Part shown: one piece after another, positions 47,467 through 58,902 of the stretch
Position numbering within the stretch: the stretch's first letter is position 1
Layout: every line of letters begins with the position of its first letter
Source: Tricholoma matsutake
Lineage: Eukaryota > Basidiomycota > Agaricomycetes > Agaricales > Tricholomataceae
DNA: 64,000 nt
NCBI GenBank assembly: GCA_026075535.2
Contig: AP026539.1
Span: 1,178,001 to 1,242,000, forward strand
Reading direction: 5' to 3'
Notes under the pieces: generated by a model
Databases searched by the model: none
The model's input: only the letters and a program-made list of their open reading frames with translations
What the model was told of the DNA's origin: nothing
Position numbers and translations under genes: made by a program

Positions 47467-49322
47467 TCAAAGGTTGAAACTGATGGAACTATTGGGTTTA
47501 GCGCCCTGTGCCCCATCCCCAGAGTCCTCAATGAGGGACATGTTGAAGGTTTCTGCGTTGACTGTGGGTGTCTCACCAGTAGTCATGTTGGGGTAAGTGG
47601 GAGAGGGGGGATTACTTGTCTCCACCATCACTGTTGCTTTCTGGCTAACCATGTTCAAGTTTGTTGGTGCCACCTGGTCCACCGCTATTGTTGCCATCTG
47701 GTCCACTGCTATTATTGCTGTCTGATCCACCGTTGGCATCATCACTATCTGATCTGCTGCTAGCATTGCCACCGTATTGCCATCTGCTGGGGTCATTGTT
47801 GTTGGCTGGTCCACTGCTATCCCCGCTGTTGTTGCCATTGGGATCTCCATCAGGCTAATTGCTGCCAACTCCACACTACACATGGATATTATGTGGGGAG
47901 CCATAGGAATTGGTTGCTGGATGTTCTCTCCTGGATTGGCAGTCACAGGATAAACCAAAGACAAAGGATTTTTGACCTCGATATGCATAGTCAGTCTTTG
48001 TCAAATGGTAGTGATAAACTCTGAAACCTTACCCAGGATCTCGGATGAGTTTCAGGATCCCTGGAGCCCACCGGTGGATCACATACATGCTGTATAGGGG
48101 AGTGAGCATCATATCCAGGTGCCTTGGGGCCTTCTGCTGATGGGAAATCCTGCAAATGTCATGGATGAATCAATGCATTTGCAAATTAAAAACAAACTCA
48201 CCCCTGACGCAGACCATTGAGAATCCCCTTCGACTGGAATTCTAGCACTGTACTTAGTGCGCTTCTTATGTGGAGGTGGGTGTACAGAAGGAGTGACTGG
48301 ATCTTTTGCGGATACTCTAGGTCTCTTGGCATCAGGAGGGGGATTGACAGATGCACGCTTTGAATGTTCTTGCTTCTTGACGTTGTTATTGTACCAAGAT
48401 GGATAATTCAAGGTTGCTATGAAATCAGATTTCCAGTGATTGTCACAGAGGCGAAGCTCAGGAAATTTCCGCTCCATCTCATTCTGGTATTGAGCAGCTA
48501 CCGCAGCATCGACCTTGCCCCAAGTTTTTGGTGCTTTCCCAATACTGTTCAGGCCCGCCCAGAGCTTGTGAGCAAACCTACGCATCACCATGGCCCTGAA
48601 ACCATCTATGATGGTCCCATTCTCATCCTCAATGAATCTAAGTGTAACATTTTCCCCTTGGGCTGCACAGGTTTTTCCGTGAGCACCGGCCCCAATGTGT
48701 GCGACTTGATTATTCTCTGCAGTGTTCAATTTGTGTTGATACCAGAACATTACTAGTGAGTAGTCTTTGTGTTCAGCAGTAGGAACTATACTGAGAGGTA
48801 TTGAGAGATCCTCTGGCTTGACTGAAGAAAGTGCAGGAATAGTTGCTGGTAAATTGGGAATGGCAGGCTTTAGAGACTGGGCTAACAGTGAATATGCCTG
48901 TCTTGATTAATGATTGACATGGACTAAGACTTCGCCAGGTTCAACAAGAGTAGTGACTCACTCAAGAGCATTGAGTTTCCCTTCGAGAATGAGTTTTTCC
49001 TGCTGTATTTTCTGATGAGATTGTAGAAGAGCTAAATACCCTTCTTGTGAACTCACTGTCATAGTGCTGTGGTGTGATCTTGAGTGGGAGGATGGAATTT
49101 GACTCTGCCAAGTAGTGAGTACAGATATAACATATAAATAAAGCAGACTTTCACCTCAAAGGAGTCCCATGAATGGTTCACAAGCAAACTACAGCAACTT
49201 TCTGAGCTAGGTATTCCATGATCTTCCACCTGAGGGTAGTATGAATCTACCAACAGGCTAGGAGAGGGTTCTTTGAATCGACCGAGATTAGATGCTGGAA
49301 ATAGGGCATGGTTTAGATCCAT
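47467..49322 (-). pseudogene. Unrecognised multi-exon gene with nonsense codons
   Basis: Exons on the minus strand: 49322-49155, 49104-48202, 48149-48033, and a last one from about 48000 to 47467. The first three join in phase across GT..AG introns of 50 and 52 bp. The second exon has TGA at 48958-48960 (CGA fits) and TAA at 48907-48909 (CAA fits). A coiled-coil-like Gln/Leu/Lys stretch follows the second exon start (LLQSHQKIQQEKLILEGKL). A core with FRAMVMRRFAHKLWAG and ELRLCDNHWKSDFIA is followed by a basic, Pro-rich segment (PPPDAKRPRV, PPPHKKRTKYS), a possible nuclear signal. The last exon is Met/Ala/Val/Asp-repeat rich; its phase is not certain. Agaricomycete proteins of this type are known only as hypothetical. 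Confidence 0.55.
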
Positions 49323-49539
49323 GGTAGACTGGTTGGTACGTGGTTTGTGGTTTGGTATGAGTCAAACTCCCATGTTATAATTGGTACAAAACAATATATA
49401 TCGATCGATACAATTCATTGTCATTGTACACATGTGTAAACATATAAGGTTCATAAGTACATAAGGTCTGCATATGTATATAAGGTGTCTGCATAGTATA
49501 CAACCGCTGGGGGAGTACTGACTAGTACTGATAAGAGCA

Positions 49540-51871
49540 TATATGTCATGAAATTGATGCAAATGAGAAACAGGCTGATGAGATCTTGAACCACAAGCTC
49601 CATGGCTGCCTCCCCTGCTGGATGTCACAATGGTATGACGAGAAGCTACCGAGTTGGAGAGATCTTCCCCCCCAGTTGAACTGCTCATATGTCCTGCCAA
49701 AGTGTCTTTGCCTAAAGATTTGAGTTTTTTCTGCATCCCACCAAGGTGGTTGTCATGAATACTGAGAGAAAGCTTTCGTACCCAGGATGGAGAACCAGCC
49801 GATAGTGGTTCAAATGGGACTGATGTAATGGCCTCACAAGGAAGGGACTGTAATGTTTTGTCAAAGATCTTGATCACTGCATCATGCAACACAGGCGCAG
49901 GCATTTTAGGAAAAGAGTACATGGCTTTTAAGAGCTTCTCAATGCATTCTTTGAGATCTTCAAACTAGGGTGTGAAAAACCTAAGAATCAGCGAGTCGAG
50001 TTTGCACATGGCACCAAGTTTGGCAGTCCCAATTGCATGAAGAGAGTTTGATGTCTGGAACCATGATGACAGAGGGATGCTGCTGAACTGATGTAACTCT
50101 TCCTGGGTCCAGATGGCACCTGGGCCACTCAAGTTGGTGCAGATATAGATCAAAACAAAAAAGAGGGACTCAAGATCGTGATGAGGAGCATGTTGAAACT
50201 TCATCCTCTTCACAAGGAGTTTGATTGCCATAAATGGTGCAGTTCCCTATAGGATGGATAAACAAGAATTGGAAATGGCACGTAAAAGGATACGAACTGT
50301 ATGAGAGCCGGGTGCTAACAGACAGCTTTTGCTTAGGGTTATGGCATATTCAAAATCGATCAATAATCCAGGACGTAAGTCTCCTGGATTGTCTTCCAAA
50401 CGGAATAGAAGGATGTTGTTGTAGCTGATGTCCTGATGTATCAAGTCATTCTTTTGGTACAGTTCTTTGAGTACTAATTATCAAAAAAAAACATTGAGCA
50501 CAAATCAGGGAGAGTGAGAGATACATACCAATAGTAATGTCACAAAGAGCTGATATCAGCTCTCTCTTCAAGCAAAAAGACACAATATGGTCACCGATAG
50601 AAGATGAGACAATTCTTTGCCGAACCCGAACTTTGGTTCTAATCCCCCACTTGCCTTGCTGGATAATATCTGTAGAGAGCTTTTCGCCATCAATACAGAC
50701 ATCTTCTCCACAAAAAAACTGGGAAACACCTTCCACCCCTTGCAGACATTGTAGGAGTTCATATTCTGCCATAGGATGTGAAGACTCAATCCATGAGTCC
50801 TTGAGGATAAGTCTCCTCCCTTCAAATTCAACCTCCCACACCCTTGTAGCATGCCCAACCAGCGACTGAGTCTCAAAGATAGCTTTGATGACTTTGAACT
50901 TCTTGCCATCACAGATGATATGTGTCACCTTATCCCAGTCATCCGTCAGCATGGTTGGATTATAGCTCACCACACTCTTGGGTGCAAAGCAAAACCCAAT
51001 CATGACTCGCAGAAACCTGAGCAAATCAGCGAGGATGCGGCTCCCCAATACAGCAGGCAGACGAGCGTAGCTGCCCTTGGCGGTCTGTGACTGTTACTCT
51101 GAAATTGAAATTGCCCCAGATACTGAGGATCGGGACGAGGACACGATTGGGCTGTGTGGTAAGAATGATGTATGATTTATTGGTGACAGTGTTGGAGATT
51201 TTCTTTGTTTCATGCTCTTGGGTGGTTACCTTGGTTATGGCTCGAACAGAGGTCCATGTAGTGGGAGACAACTTAACAACATCAAGAAGCATTATGTCAG
51301 GTTTTTGGGAGATTGGGGATACCTCAAGTACTGTGTCACAGAAGTTGGCATTCCACTTTCTGACTTGCTTCACCCCTGCAATAGTTGCAATATCTTCGCA
51401 AATTTGGTTGAGCAAATTGGCAAGTTTCATCTCGCTCTGCATCCTTGTGCTCTGTGTCTTCTTTCGATCAGGAGAGCAGGAGATGTCAGGAAGATTCCAC
51501 TTGTTTGCCTGCGAATTATAGCAGGAGAGCTGATGGAGGAGGTGTTTGGAAGGGGCAATCAGTAGTTTCGAATCTGGGAAAAGGCCCCCATCCAAAGCGA
51601 GAAGTTCAATTACTTTATCAATATATGAATCTGTGGAACTACGGACATCGATGTTAAGAAGGGTTTCAAGCTCCCCTAAGCTCTTTGGGGATTGGTCATG
51701 AGGTAGATGGATACCAGATGCACAGTGGCTGATGGGTGTCTCAGGCCTCTGAATATCTATGATGGCTTTGTTGACCTCATAAGATGTGGGGGAAGTGTCT
51801 AGTACCTCTGTGTTGTTTCGATTGGCTGCGCTAGGATGGGATGTGAGATTGGTCATTGTCATTTTGTTCAA
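49540..51871 (-). pseudogene. FunK1-type fungal protein kinase, broken
   Basis: Start at 51871. The N-terminal half (51871 to about 51030) ends in FRVTVTDRQGQLRSS, a FunK1 signature. At 51030-51048 the frame shifts to GSRILADLLRFLRV, so one frameshift lies there. The next part reads to 50529, then introns 50528-50474 (55 bp) and 50297-50247 (51 bp) join in phase. The catalytic loop LIHQDISYNNILLF (HQD in place of HRD) and LLIDFEYA (in place of DFG/DFD-type) are both present, then GTAPFMAIKLL and HAPHHDLESLFFVL. A TAG at 49965-49967 (CAG fits) cuts the C-terminal tail, which ends in Ser-rich sequence. FunK1 kinases are expanded in basidiomycetes; substrates unknown. Confidence 0.8.
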
Positions 51872-52059
51872 GCAAAAGGTTCAAGTCAAAGCTGTTCTGA
51901 AATGTGTTTGGGTTAGTCATCAATTTTTTTTTTTTTTTGGTGGAACACTTGAGCCCAAAGCTCTGGTCAACTCCGACAACTGACAAGGTCAGCATGGGAG
52001 GATGTGCTGAGTTAGGGAAATCATTGCTGAAGACCCAAAAATATCACCTAGGGGAAATA
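51872..52059. other. Short spacer
   Basis: A run of T at 51926-51939; no gene. Confidence 0.4.
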
Positions 52060-52800
52060 CCTTTATGTATGCTACCATGTGCCAGCAGTGTTGGACTCGC
52101 CATCTCAAAGATTATAGGATAGGGCCCTGGCCCTAAACTATTATCTATTCTGCCCCAGAGGGCAGCAGGATGAAATACCAACTAAAACCCCTTGCTGCCA
52201 GATCCAGTTATTCGGCAGACTGTCTTCATCCTTTAGGACTCCACTCCAGGTTTGGAGTATAATTCCCTGTGTCAGAGCACTTCTGTCTTGCAGCTTCCTG
52301 TTTGTGGACAGGATGTCTAAGTGTAGTCATCGGTTTACTTGTGCTACCCATCTATTGTGGATCTCGTCTGGTGAGTGGAACTTGTCTGGAACTCCTTCAA
52401 AGAACAAAATCATTACCAAGATTAATAGCCTCTCTTGGTATTGTATTTGTTTCCTCATCCAGATCAGGACATATGGCTTTTATTGCATTAACTTGGGATC
52501 GCTGCAGACCTCATTGTGACAGATTTGCATAGGGATTAGAAGGCTGATGAATATCTGCAACCAAGTTTCCAATAGTTCTCTCCATTGTCCATTGTGAACA
52601 ACAAATTCCAGGCCCAATTCGAACAGTTTCAGGTGCAAGATGTGTTAGAGCATGAATACTCTGCTGCACAAAATGAAGTCTTTCTGGACACCGCTGACAG
52701 TAGAGGACTTCAAATTCACTACAAAAGTCATTGATGGGATAGATAGAAGAGGATTCATTGCATAGGCCATCAGCAGGACCGACAGCGGTTCATAGGTAAC
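52060..52800 (-). pseudogene. Fragment of a Tnp2-like transposase, C-terminal part
   Basis: The minus strand gives HALTHLAPETVRIGPGICCS, SQWTMERTIGNLVADIHQ and NPYANLSQ, then TGA, then GLQRSQVNAIKAI (52350-52650). The stretch is typical of CACTA/Tnp2-type or related transposases of basidiomycetes, distinct from the copy at 30869-33969. The TGA (about 52517) fits a former CGA. Weak similarity continues to about 52060. Confidence 0.6.
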
Positions 52801-54541
52801 AAGTGAGATATGTGCAATATGCAATCCTGATCACACCATTCATCATCATCACTCTCTTGAACATCCTGCCTCCAGTTCTTGATGGATTACCTTCATCTCT
52901 TTTGCATTCTATGAAATACACTTCCCTAATTCTATCCCCATCCTCTGATCAATAGCTCATTGTGTCACTGTTGAGCTATGTTCAAGTTATTGCCTTTTTT
53001 GGAACACTTGCTTCAACCTACCTCTCTAGTGTATGGCATGGCCTCTCCTGCTCTCTGGATGGACTATAGCTCAAGGGAATTTCATAAGATATATTACTAT
53101 GCACTATTTTATGTACCATATTGAGAAGCTGAAGCTCTGCTGGCCTTTGGTGAGTGAGTATAACCTATCTTAATATATTGACTCTCCATCCCTCTTGTAC
53201 AGACTCATGGACCATTCCAAGGTGTTAATTCTACTTATAGTACCTTGGTATGCTCGTACATATTGCCAATAATGGGTACCATGACCTGGCATTGAGTAAC
53301 AAGGAGATTAGGTGAGTAGGTGTAGATCCTACTCTGTAGCTCGAAGTATTGACTATCATATAATTGACTTGTAGGCTATAGATATAGGGTAGGTGACTAC
53401 CCTAACTGCTCAGAAGGAGATTTGGACAATAGGAAATGTGCATGACCAATTATGAGCAAAGTTCTGTTCTGTTGATGGGAAACCCATGCCCCTGTGAGCC
53501 AGGACCTCAGTCCCATCTCATTGGACATACAGACCTTTTATTTAATTCACCTATAGACCTCAAAAATGAAGAAAGCAAACACTTTTGTGCCACAGATCTC
53601 ATGCAGCAAGTATTCCTCCTCCCCACCCCTAGTTCGCTTTTTTGACTATCTTATCCCATGTAGCTTTGATGGTAGGCTCTCCCCATAGTTTGTAAGGTCT
53701 CTATTATACATTTATGATGCTTGTTCATGCAGTGGGATGAACAGGAGAGCTGGTGAGTCACCATCTCTGATATCACACTAACACATAATTTGACATCCAC
53801 CCACTGGCCCCCTAGTCTCTATACTTGGTATACCACTCTATATGGTACCCTTACACCCTTTTGGCTGTACAACTTTGGTCCTGATCCACATGCCAGCTCA
53901 GTAGTGGGTACCCTCTCCTCCTCCCCTACATTTTCATTTTTTTCCCACTGTAGTCACTGCCTTATGGGCTAGAGCACTTATCCCTATCATGTACATAGAC
54001 CTTGACATGATTTTATTGGCCTGGATATCAAGGGAGAGCCTCATGCATAAGTACAACAATCTCTCATTCTCACTTCAAGAAGGTAGTGCTCTAGCAGGCT
54101 TATCAGGGCAGGTAAAGCGGAAAGGATGGCAGGTAGTCATTCTATGTACACATGTAGTTAATGTAAGCAAAAGAAACCAAGGGAAACAGAGCAGAATGAA
54201 GGAAATAGTGAGCTCACTGTCAGAGACAGTGAGCACAACGTTAGCTGACGTGGGCAGACATAAGCCGACAGTGGTGGGAGAAATTGATGGCCTTGATGGT
54301 GACAGTAGCCAATGACACTGATGGCAGGTACTGATGTCTGGCACATGCTGTAGATGTCTTGGAGGAGTCTACACTATATTTATTCAAGGTTTATCGGAGG
54401 AGGGCCATACACATTTAATTCCCTCTTATTAGAGGACCTCATATGTAGCTCCACCTCTAATAAGAGGTGATTGGTGGGATTATCAGGTGCAGGAAAGACT
54501 CCTAGTACAGTTGCTAGTCCTCAGATAATCATAGTAATAAT
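52801..54541. other. No gene identified
   Basis: Only short frames. Hairpin CCTCTTATTAGAGG with CCTCTAATAAGAGG at 54427-54470. Low-complexity CT-rich tract at 53915-53945. Confidence 0.4.
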
Positions 54542-54542
54542 G

Positions 54543-55517
54543 CTATTTGTCCAAGTTCAGCTGATGTGCACATGGTGCTGTCTTTACTGGAAAGTACTTT
54601 GCATACTTCGTGAACACTGCTTGGGCACTCATTCCATAGTCCACTTTACCCAAGTCCCCTGCTTCAACAGCTTCTCCAATTGTTGCATACCCTGTCTCTG
54701 ATGTCTGGTACATGGTTGCCTGGTTGAAGTACACCAGGCTTCCTCGACCGCATTCATCACCTGCTGTGATAGGCCTGGAGTTTGCAGGAGTTGGTGGCTG
54801 CAGACCATCTGTTGCCAGGAACTGAATAGCTGGGGTGCAGTAAGGTGGGTAAAAAAACCCTTTGGGAGACCTACCATGAATGTCAATGTTGAAGTGGTAT
54901 AGGAGGGAGGATGGGTATAGAAGGAGCACCCAGGGTGGGAGCTCAATCACAACCCCTGCCTCAGCCAGGACCTCATTGTGTGGTTGAAGTTTACTGAAAA
55001 CCCTGTGAGCAAACTGTCTTCAAAAGAAAGGTGCACTGACTGCCAGGAAGCTCATAGACCAGCAGGGTGCAGATGCCCACTATGTTTTTTTGGTCTGCAT
55101 GGGGGCCACAGTGTACTCGCACCTGATTTGGGAAGGAGGTGTTTATGCACAGGTTCCAATACATGCCAAAGAGAGGCACGATGCCCCTCTTCTTGTACCA
55201 ACTGGAGGATTCATCAAAGCACTTGGAAACCCTGGGAAAAGCCTGCCACATGACCTGCTCCACCCACCTGCTGTGTGGGCATGAGAAAGAGAGGAGCCAA
55301 GCGCTCCAACGGCTCACTTTATCTGAATTATGATGGGTGCCTTCATGAAGATTTCAACTTTTGCAAGGTTGTTTTTGTGGAATGCAGTGAGATCAGCGCT
55401 CTAAAATCCTGGGGGTGTCAGAAGACCCCCTTGGGCTTCAGGATGGATGGGCTTACCCATTGGTACTGTCGCTGGTGCCCAATAATACAGGGGAAGTGGG
55501 GCCCACGGTGATAGGTC
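54543..55517 (-). pseudogene. Fe(II)/2-oxoglutarate dioxygenase-like protein (possible TET/JBP relative)
   Basis: On the minus strand, exons ending MKAPIIIQI (about 55322) and starting RWVEQVMWQAFP (about 55271) join in phase across a GTGAGC..CACAG intron, and another GTCAGT..CACAG intron leads from VYELPG to FSVNFNHTMRSW. HCGPHADQKN (about 55087-55116) carries the HxD iron-binding pattern, and YPSSLLYHFNIDIHGR (54890) the expected distal His. A frame break lies at the junction SW/AEAGVVIELPP near 54945. The TET/JBP class of fungal 2OG dioxygenases is known to travel with KDZ/Plavaka-type transposons; membership here is inference from the pattern. Downstream a Pro-rich and Gly-rich tail (GDECGRGSLVYFN) ends at 54543. 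Confidence 0.45.
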
Positions 55518-56540
55518 GTCTCCTTGGCTCAAGGACCGATTCACCACTTTAGCATCATTCTAATCACATCGGCTAACTCCTACAACATCCCAGACACAGC
55601 GCGACCCAGTCTATCAATTGTGATATCATATTGACCGTGTCGAAACATCACCAGCGACATTGATCGTATCAAGAGCCCACATCGCACAACCTTAGGACTA
55701 CCCCAAAAGTCCCTAAGATCCCCCTACACGACCATTGAACATCCCCGACCAACTTTGAACAAGCCGCAACCGCGATCGAGCATCGTTGAGCATCGTTGAG
55801 CATCGTCGACTATCGTCAAGCATCATTGAGCATTGTCAACTATCATCAAGCATCATCAATCGATATCGAGAGACTACAAGCGACATTGGGTGCCGCCTTC
55901 ATTATCTAAATGGTGGAAGACCATGCAATAGGACATATTCCAACTTGTGCTCAAACCTGCTGATCATAGGTCAGCCTCGTTCCAAGTCCCTATCACGCAC
56001 AGAACCCGCTGGATGCATTATTGCAAGACTTAGCGCAGTTTATACACAAAGGACAGTCTCTTTTAGTTCTTTCCCTTTATTACTCTTTCATCATATGATA
56101 TATATATCTTTCTTGTTCAGATTTCAGTCTCCTTTATGGCCTTGTGCCTTAACTCATATCTTTTGCCTCATGTTCTACACATGTTTCTCATTCCATTTTA
56201 GGAAGTTTCTTTAAAACATATAAAACTCTGTAGTATCTACTTGGAAATGACAAGAAATCATCTTCACATATCATCTCGTATACAGTTCTAAGCATCCAAT
56301 CAACTTCCTAAAAACAATCTAAGTCTCTACGGGCTTTCTCGATCAATGAGAAACCTCTGCAATTGTTGCGTCCTCAATCCTCCCTCAATCCTCTCATCAT
56401 TAGCTCTAGTAACCCTTCCAACACTTCATAGACATTTACCGCACCCTTCATATACTATCAACCTATTGAAAGGTCCCCAGAACTCACATATCGACCATCA
56501 ATGATAAACTTGTTTGCCATCAATCTTGTTGATCGCCCTT
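55518..56540. other. CpG-rich noncoding block with a 10-bp minisatellite
   Basis: Unlike its surroundings, this block is CpG-rich and pyrimidine-rich on the plus strand. GAGCATCGTT-type units repeat at 55778-55865. It divides the dioxygenase-like exons from the frames at 56550-57800, so it may be an insertion or a large intron. Confidence 0.45.
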
Positions 56541-56548
56541 GATATCGA

Positions 56549-57801
56549 TCAATACTCGATTGGACCGCACCAAACGCTTTCATCTCTCATAACACTACCT
56601 TCACAACTAGTGTTAACTAGTAATCTTCTCATAGGTTTGACCACAAACATTTGGAACATCTCGCAACCTTCCTCTGACTCATCACAAACATCATCGATTG
56701 CCTCATTGGCAGTTCTGGTGGTTTTCCTGGGTTGAGCATCATCAATGGGGCCCAAGCTTGCACTTCTATTGGTCCATGAGGGCATCACTGAGTAGGGCCT
56801 GTGTTGCTTCGGAGAGCTCACCAGCCTGAGAGTGGAGCCACTGGGCTTGAAAGGAGCGGTAGGTGAACACACAGCCATCGGCATCCACGAGGAAGGTCCC
56901 CCGCTCTTTCAGAACACTTTCCCTGTGATCAGTGGGGTTTCCACACACAAGGGCTCTACTTACCTGGGGGGCACTGGGTAGGGGATGGGGAAAAACACCC
57001 ACAGTAGCTGCAGGATCTCTCCACTTTCATACAACCCCCTGAGTTCTTCCTGTATTTTTTTCGGCGGGGCCCAACCTTGCCAACCTGATGAAGATGCGGA
57101 GCTGTGCTGCTGCATTGAGAACTCATCTGAGCACACCACCTCTCCCTCTCGGAAGGTCCACTCATGAAGCTGGCACATTCTGCCCTCACTCACGCCTGCC
57201 TTCTGCTCCTGCTTCTCTCTCCCTGCCCTCGGCCTCTTCGACCCAAGGCCCCTCTTCCTGACCCTTTTGCTCATGGGGGCAGCCACTTCCAGGGGCTGAG
57301 TCACCTTGATTGAAGCTGACGCAGTCTTTTGTCGCTTCTTCGGCACTGGAGCAGGCACTGCAGCGAGCAGCTTGGGGGACTGCTTGGCTGTGGATGGAGG
57401 GGCACATGGTGATCCATAGCTGTCTTGCTCTTAGCAAAGGGGTGAAAGGAGATAAAGGAAGCCTGAGTTGCTCATGTCCACAATCCACCAGCATTCCCCC
57501 CCATCTCATGCGCACGCTTCTGGCTCTCCACCTGGAAAGCTGGGGGATTGGGTTCACTGAGGTCTGAATCATAAATGCAGGGGAGGGCTTCTTCCACTGG
57601 CTGCCAGTTTTGAGGCTTGAGTGTAGTGGACTCTGGGGCAAAACAGCTGCCTTTTGAAGCTCCTTCCTGAAGCAGGGTCCCAAGTTGGAGGCCAGAGGAT
57701 TGAAGTGCCAGGAAATCATCTTTAATCTCGGAGTCACGAGCCTTGATCATGGCTGCACAAGAAAGCGGTTCATTGCAGGCAACATAGTCACTGAGAAGCA
57801 T
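56549..57801 (-). pseudogene. Upstream exons, possibly of the dioxygenase-like gene
   Basis: Minus-strand frames with gene-like content: 57801-57472 (SEIKDDFLALQSSGLQLGT), 57358-56960 (basic start PKKRQKTASASIK, then KRVRKRGLGSKRPRAG, a likely nuclear signal, and LHEWTFREGEVVCSDEFSM), and 57002-56549 (FLVDADGCVFTYRSFQAQW). Adjacent frames overlap at plausible splice sites (for example the GTAAGT at about 56964). They lie upstream of the dioxygenase-like domain on the same strand. Whether this is one gene is not proved. Confidence 0.35.
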
Positions 57802-57809
57802 TTGTAGGC

Positions 57810-58902
57810 AACAGGGTGTGGCATAGAGGAGGGGAGGGGGGCTGTAGGAGATTCAGCGAGGGAAACAGACTCAACCACTGTAGACCTGCACACACCTCAT
57901 CTGATTTAACAGCAGTGTTCTCTCTGGAGTAGGGTCAAGTGCTTGAGGTGATGCAGTGCTTGTGAAAGGGGGGGATGATGGAGTCAAGGAGGAGGATGCT
58001 GCCCTTGTGGCACCATCCCGGCAGAGATGAGAAGATGGTGGTGGTAGTGAAAAGAGAGGTGGGGAAGATGGTAAGGCCCCCACATCATCAAGCTCGGCAA
58101 TGAGGAGCATGCATGGTGATTCAGCAGGGGATGGTGTTTGTAGGATAAACGAAAGAAATCGTGTTATATAAGTGAGTACATTCGACATGTGATTGCGACG
58201 CAAAACAGTCACAGTTCTTCAAATCAGCAAAAATGTCACCTGATGCTTTGTTGGGTCAAATAAGATAGGTGTAAACCAGGCCATTGTCTGGAAATTTGCA
58301 TTGGATATCCTTCCGACAGCGAGGCTTTGCTGGTCGAAACCCTCTGAGCGATGCATGAGTGAGACAAGTAAGACAAGTAAGATGGAGCATCAAGCTTCAA
58401 GTTCAAGAGTTGGGTTAGTACTTATATGGCCATATGTCACATGACATGAGCTCAAAAGTGTGCATGCACACTTTTGCTCAAGGTTACATCATCAAGGTTA
58501 CATCATCAATCAAGACTCTCAATCCGGAAAAAAATAAACATTCTGAGTCAGTGAGTTATTTCAGGTTGCCATGGGCCAAATGACTTTTCACCTCTCTATT
58601 TTCAAAGAATCTGTGAATGGTACATGTCAACTGTCTCTAATGTGTCCGAGTCCAAATCCTCCTGCCAGGATTCCACATCTGAAAGCTCTTCGTCAGAGGT
58701 CCCTCCTAGCAGTTCATTTTCTAAAATTGATCATATATACAAGTATCACCCTCCTCCAAGACAACAGACAAAAAGACAGTGCATCTATACAGGAGGCTAG
58801 GGGTTGTCCAAATTGAGACAGCTAAAATAAAATTCAAGCAGAAAAAATGACTTCAGCATGCCAAACTAAGCCCAACTTAGACAGGGCTCAACCCTTCTCC
58901 CC
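57810..58902. other. Intergenic, no gene identified
   Basis: A Pro/Ser-rich minus-strand frame (58212-57871) may be coding but has low-complexity character only. Confidence 0.35.

Noticed and set aside
55786..56214. 142-codon plus-strand frame in the CpG-rich block
   Set aside because: Its start lies in the minisatellite and no conserved pattern is visible.
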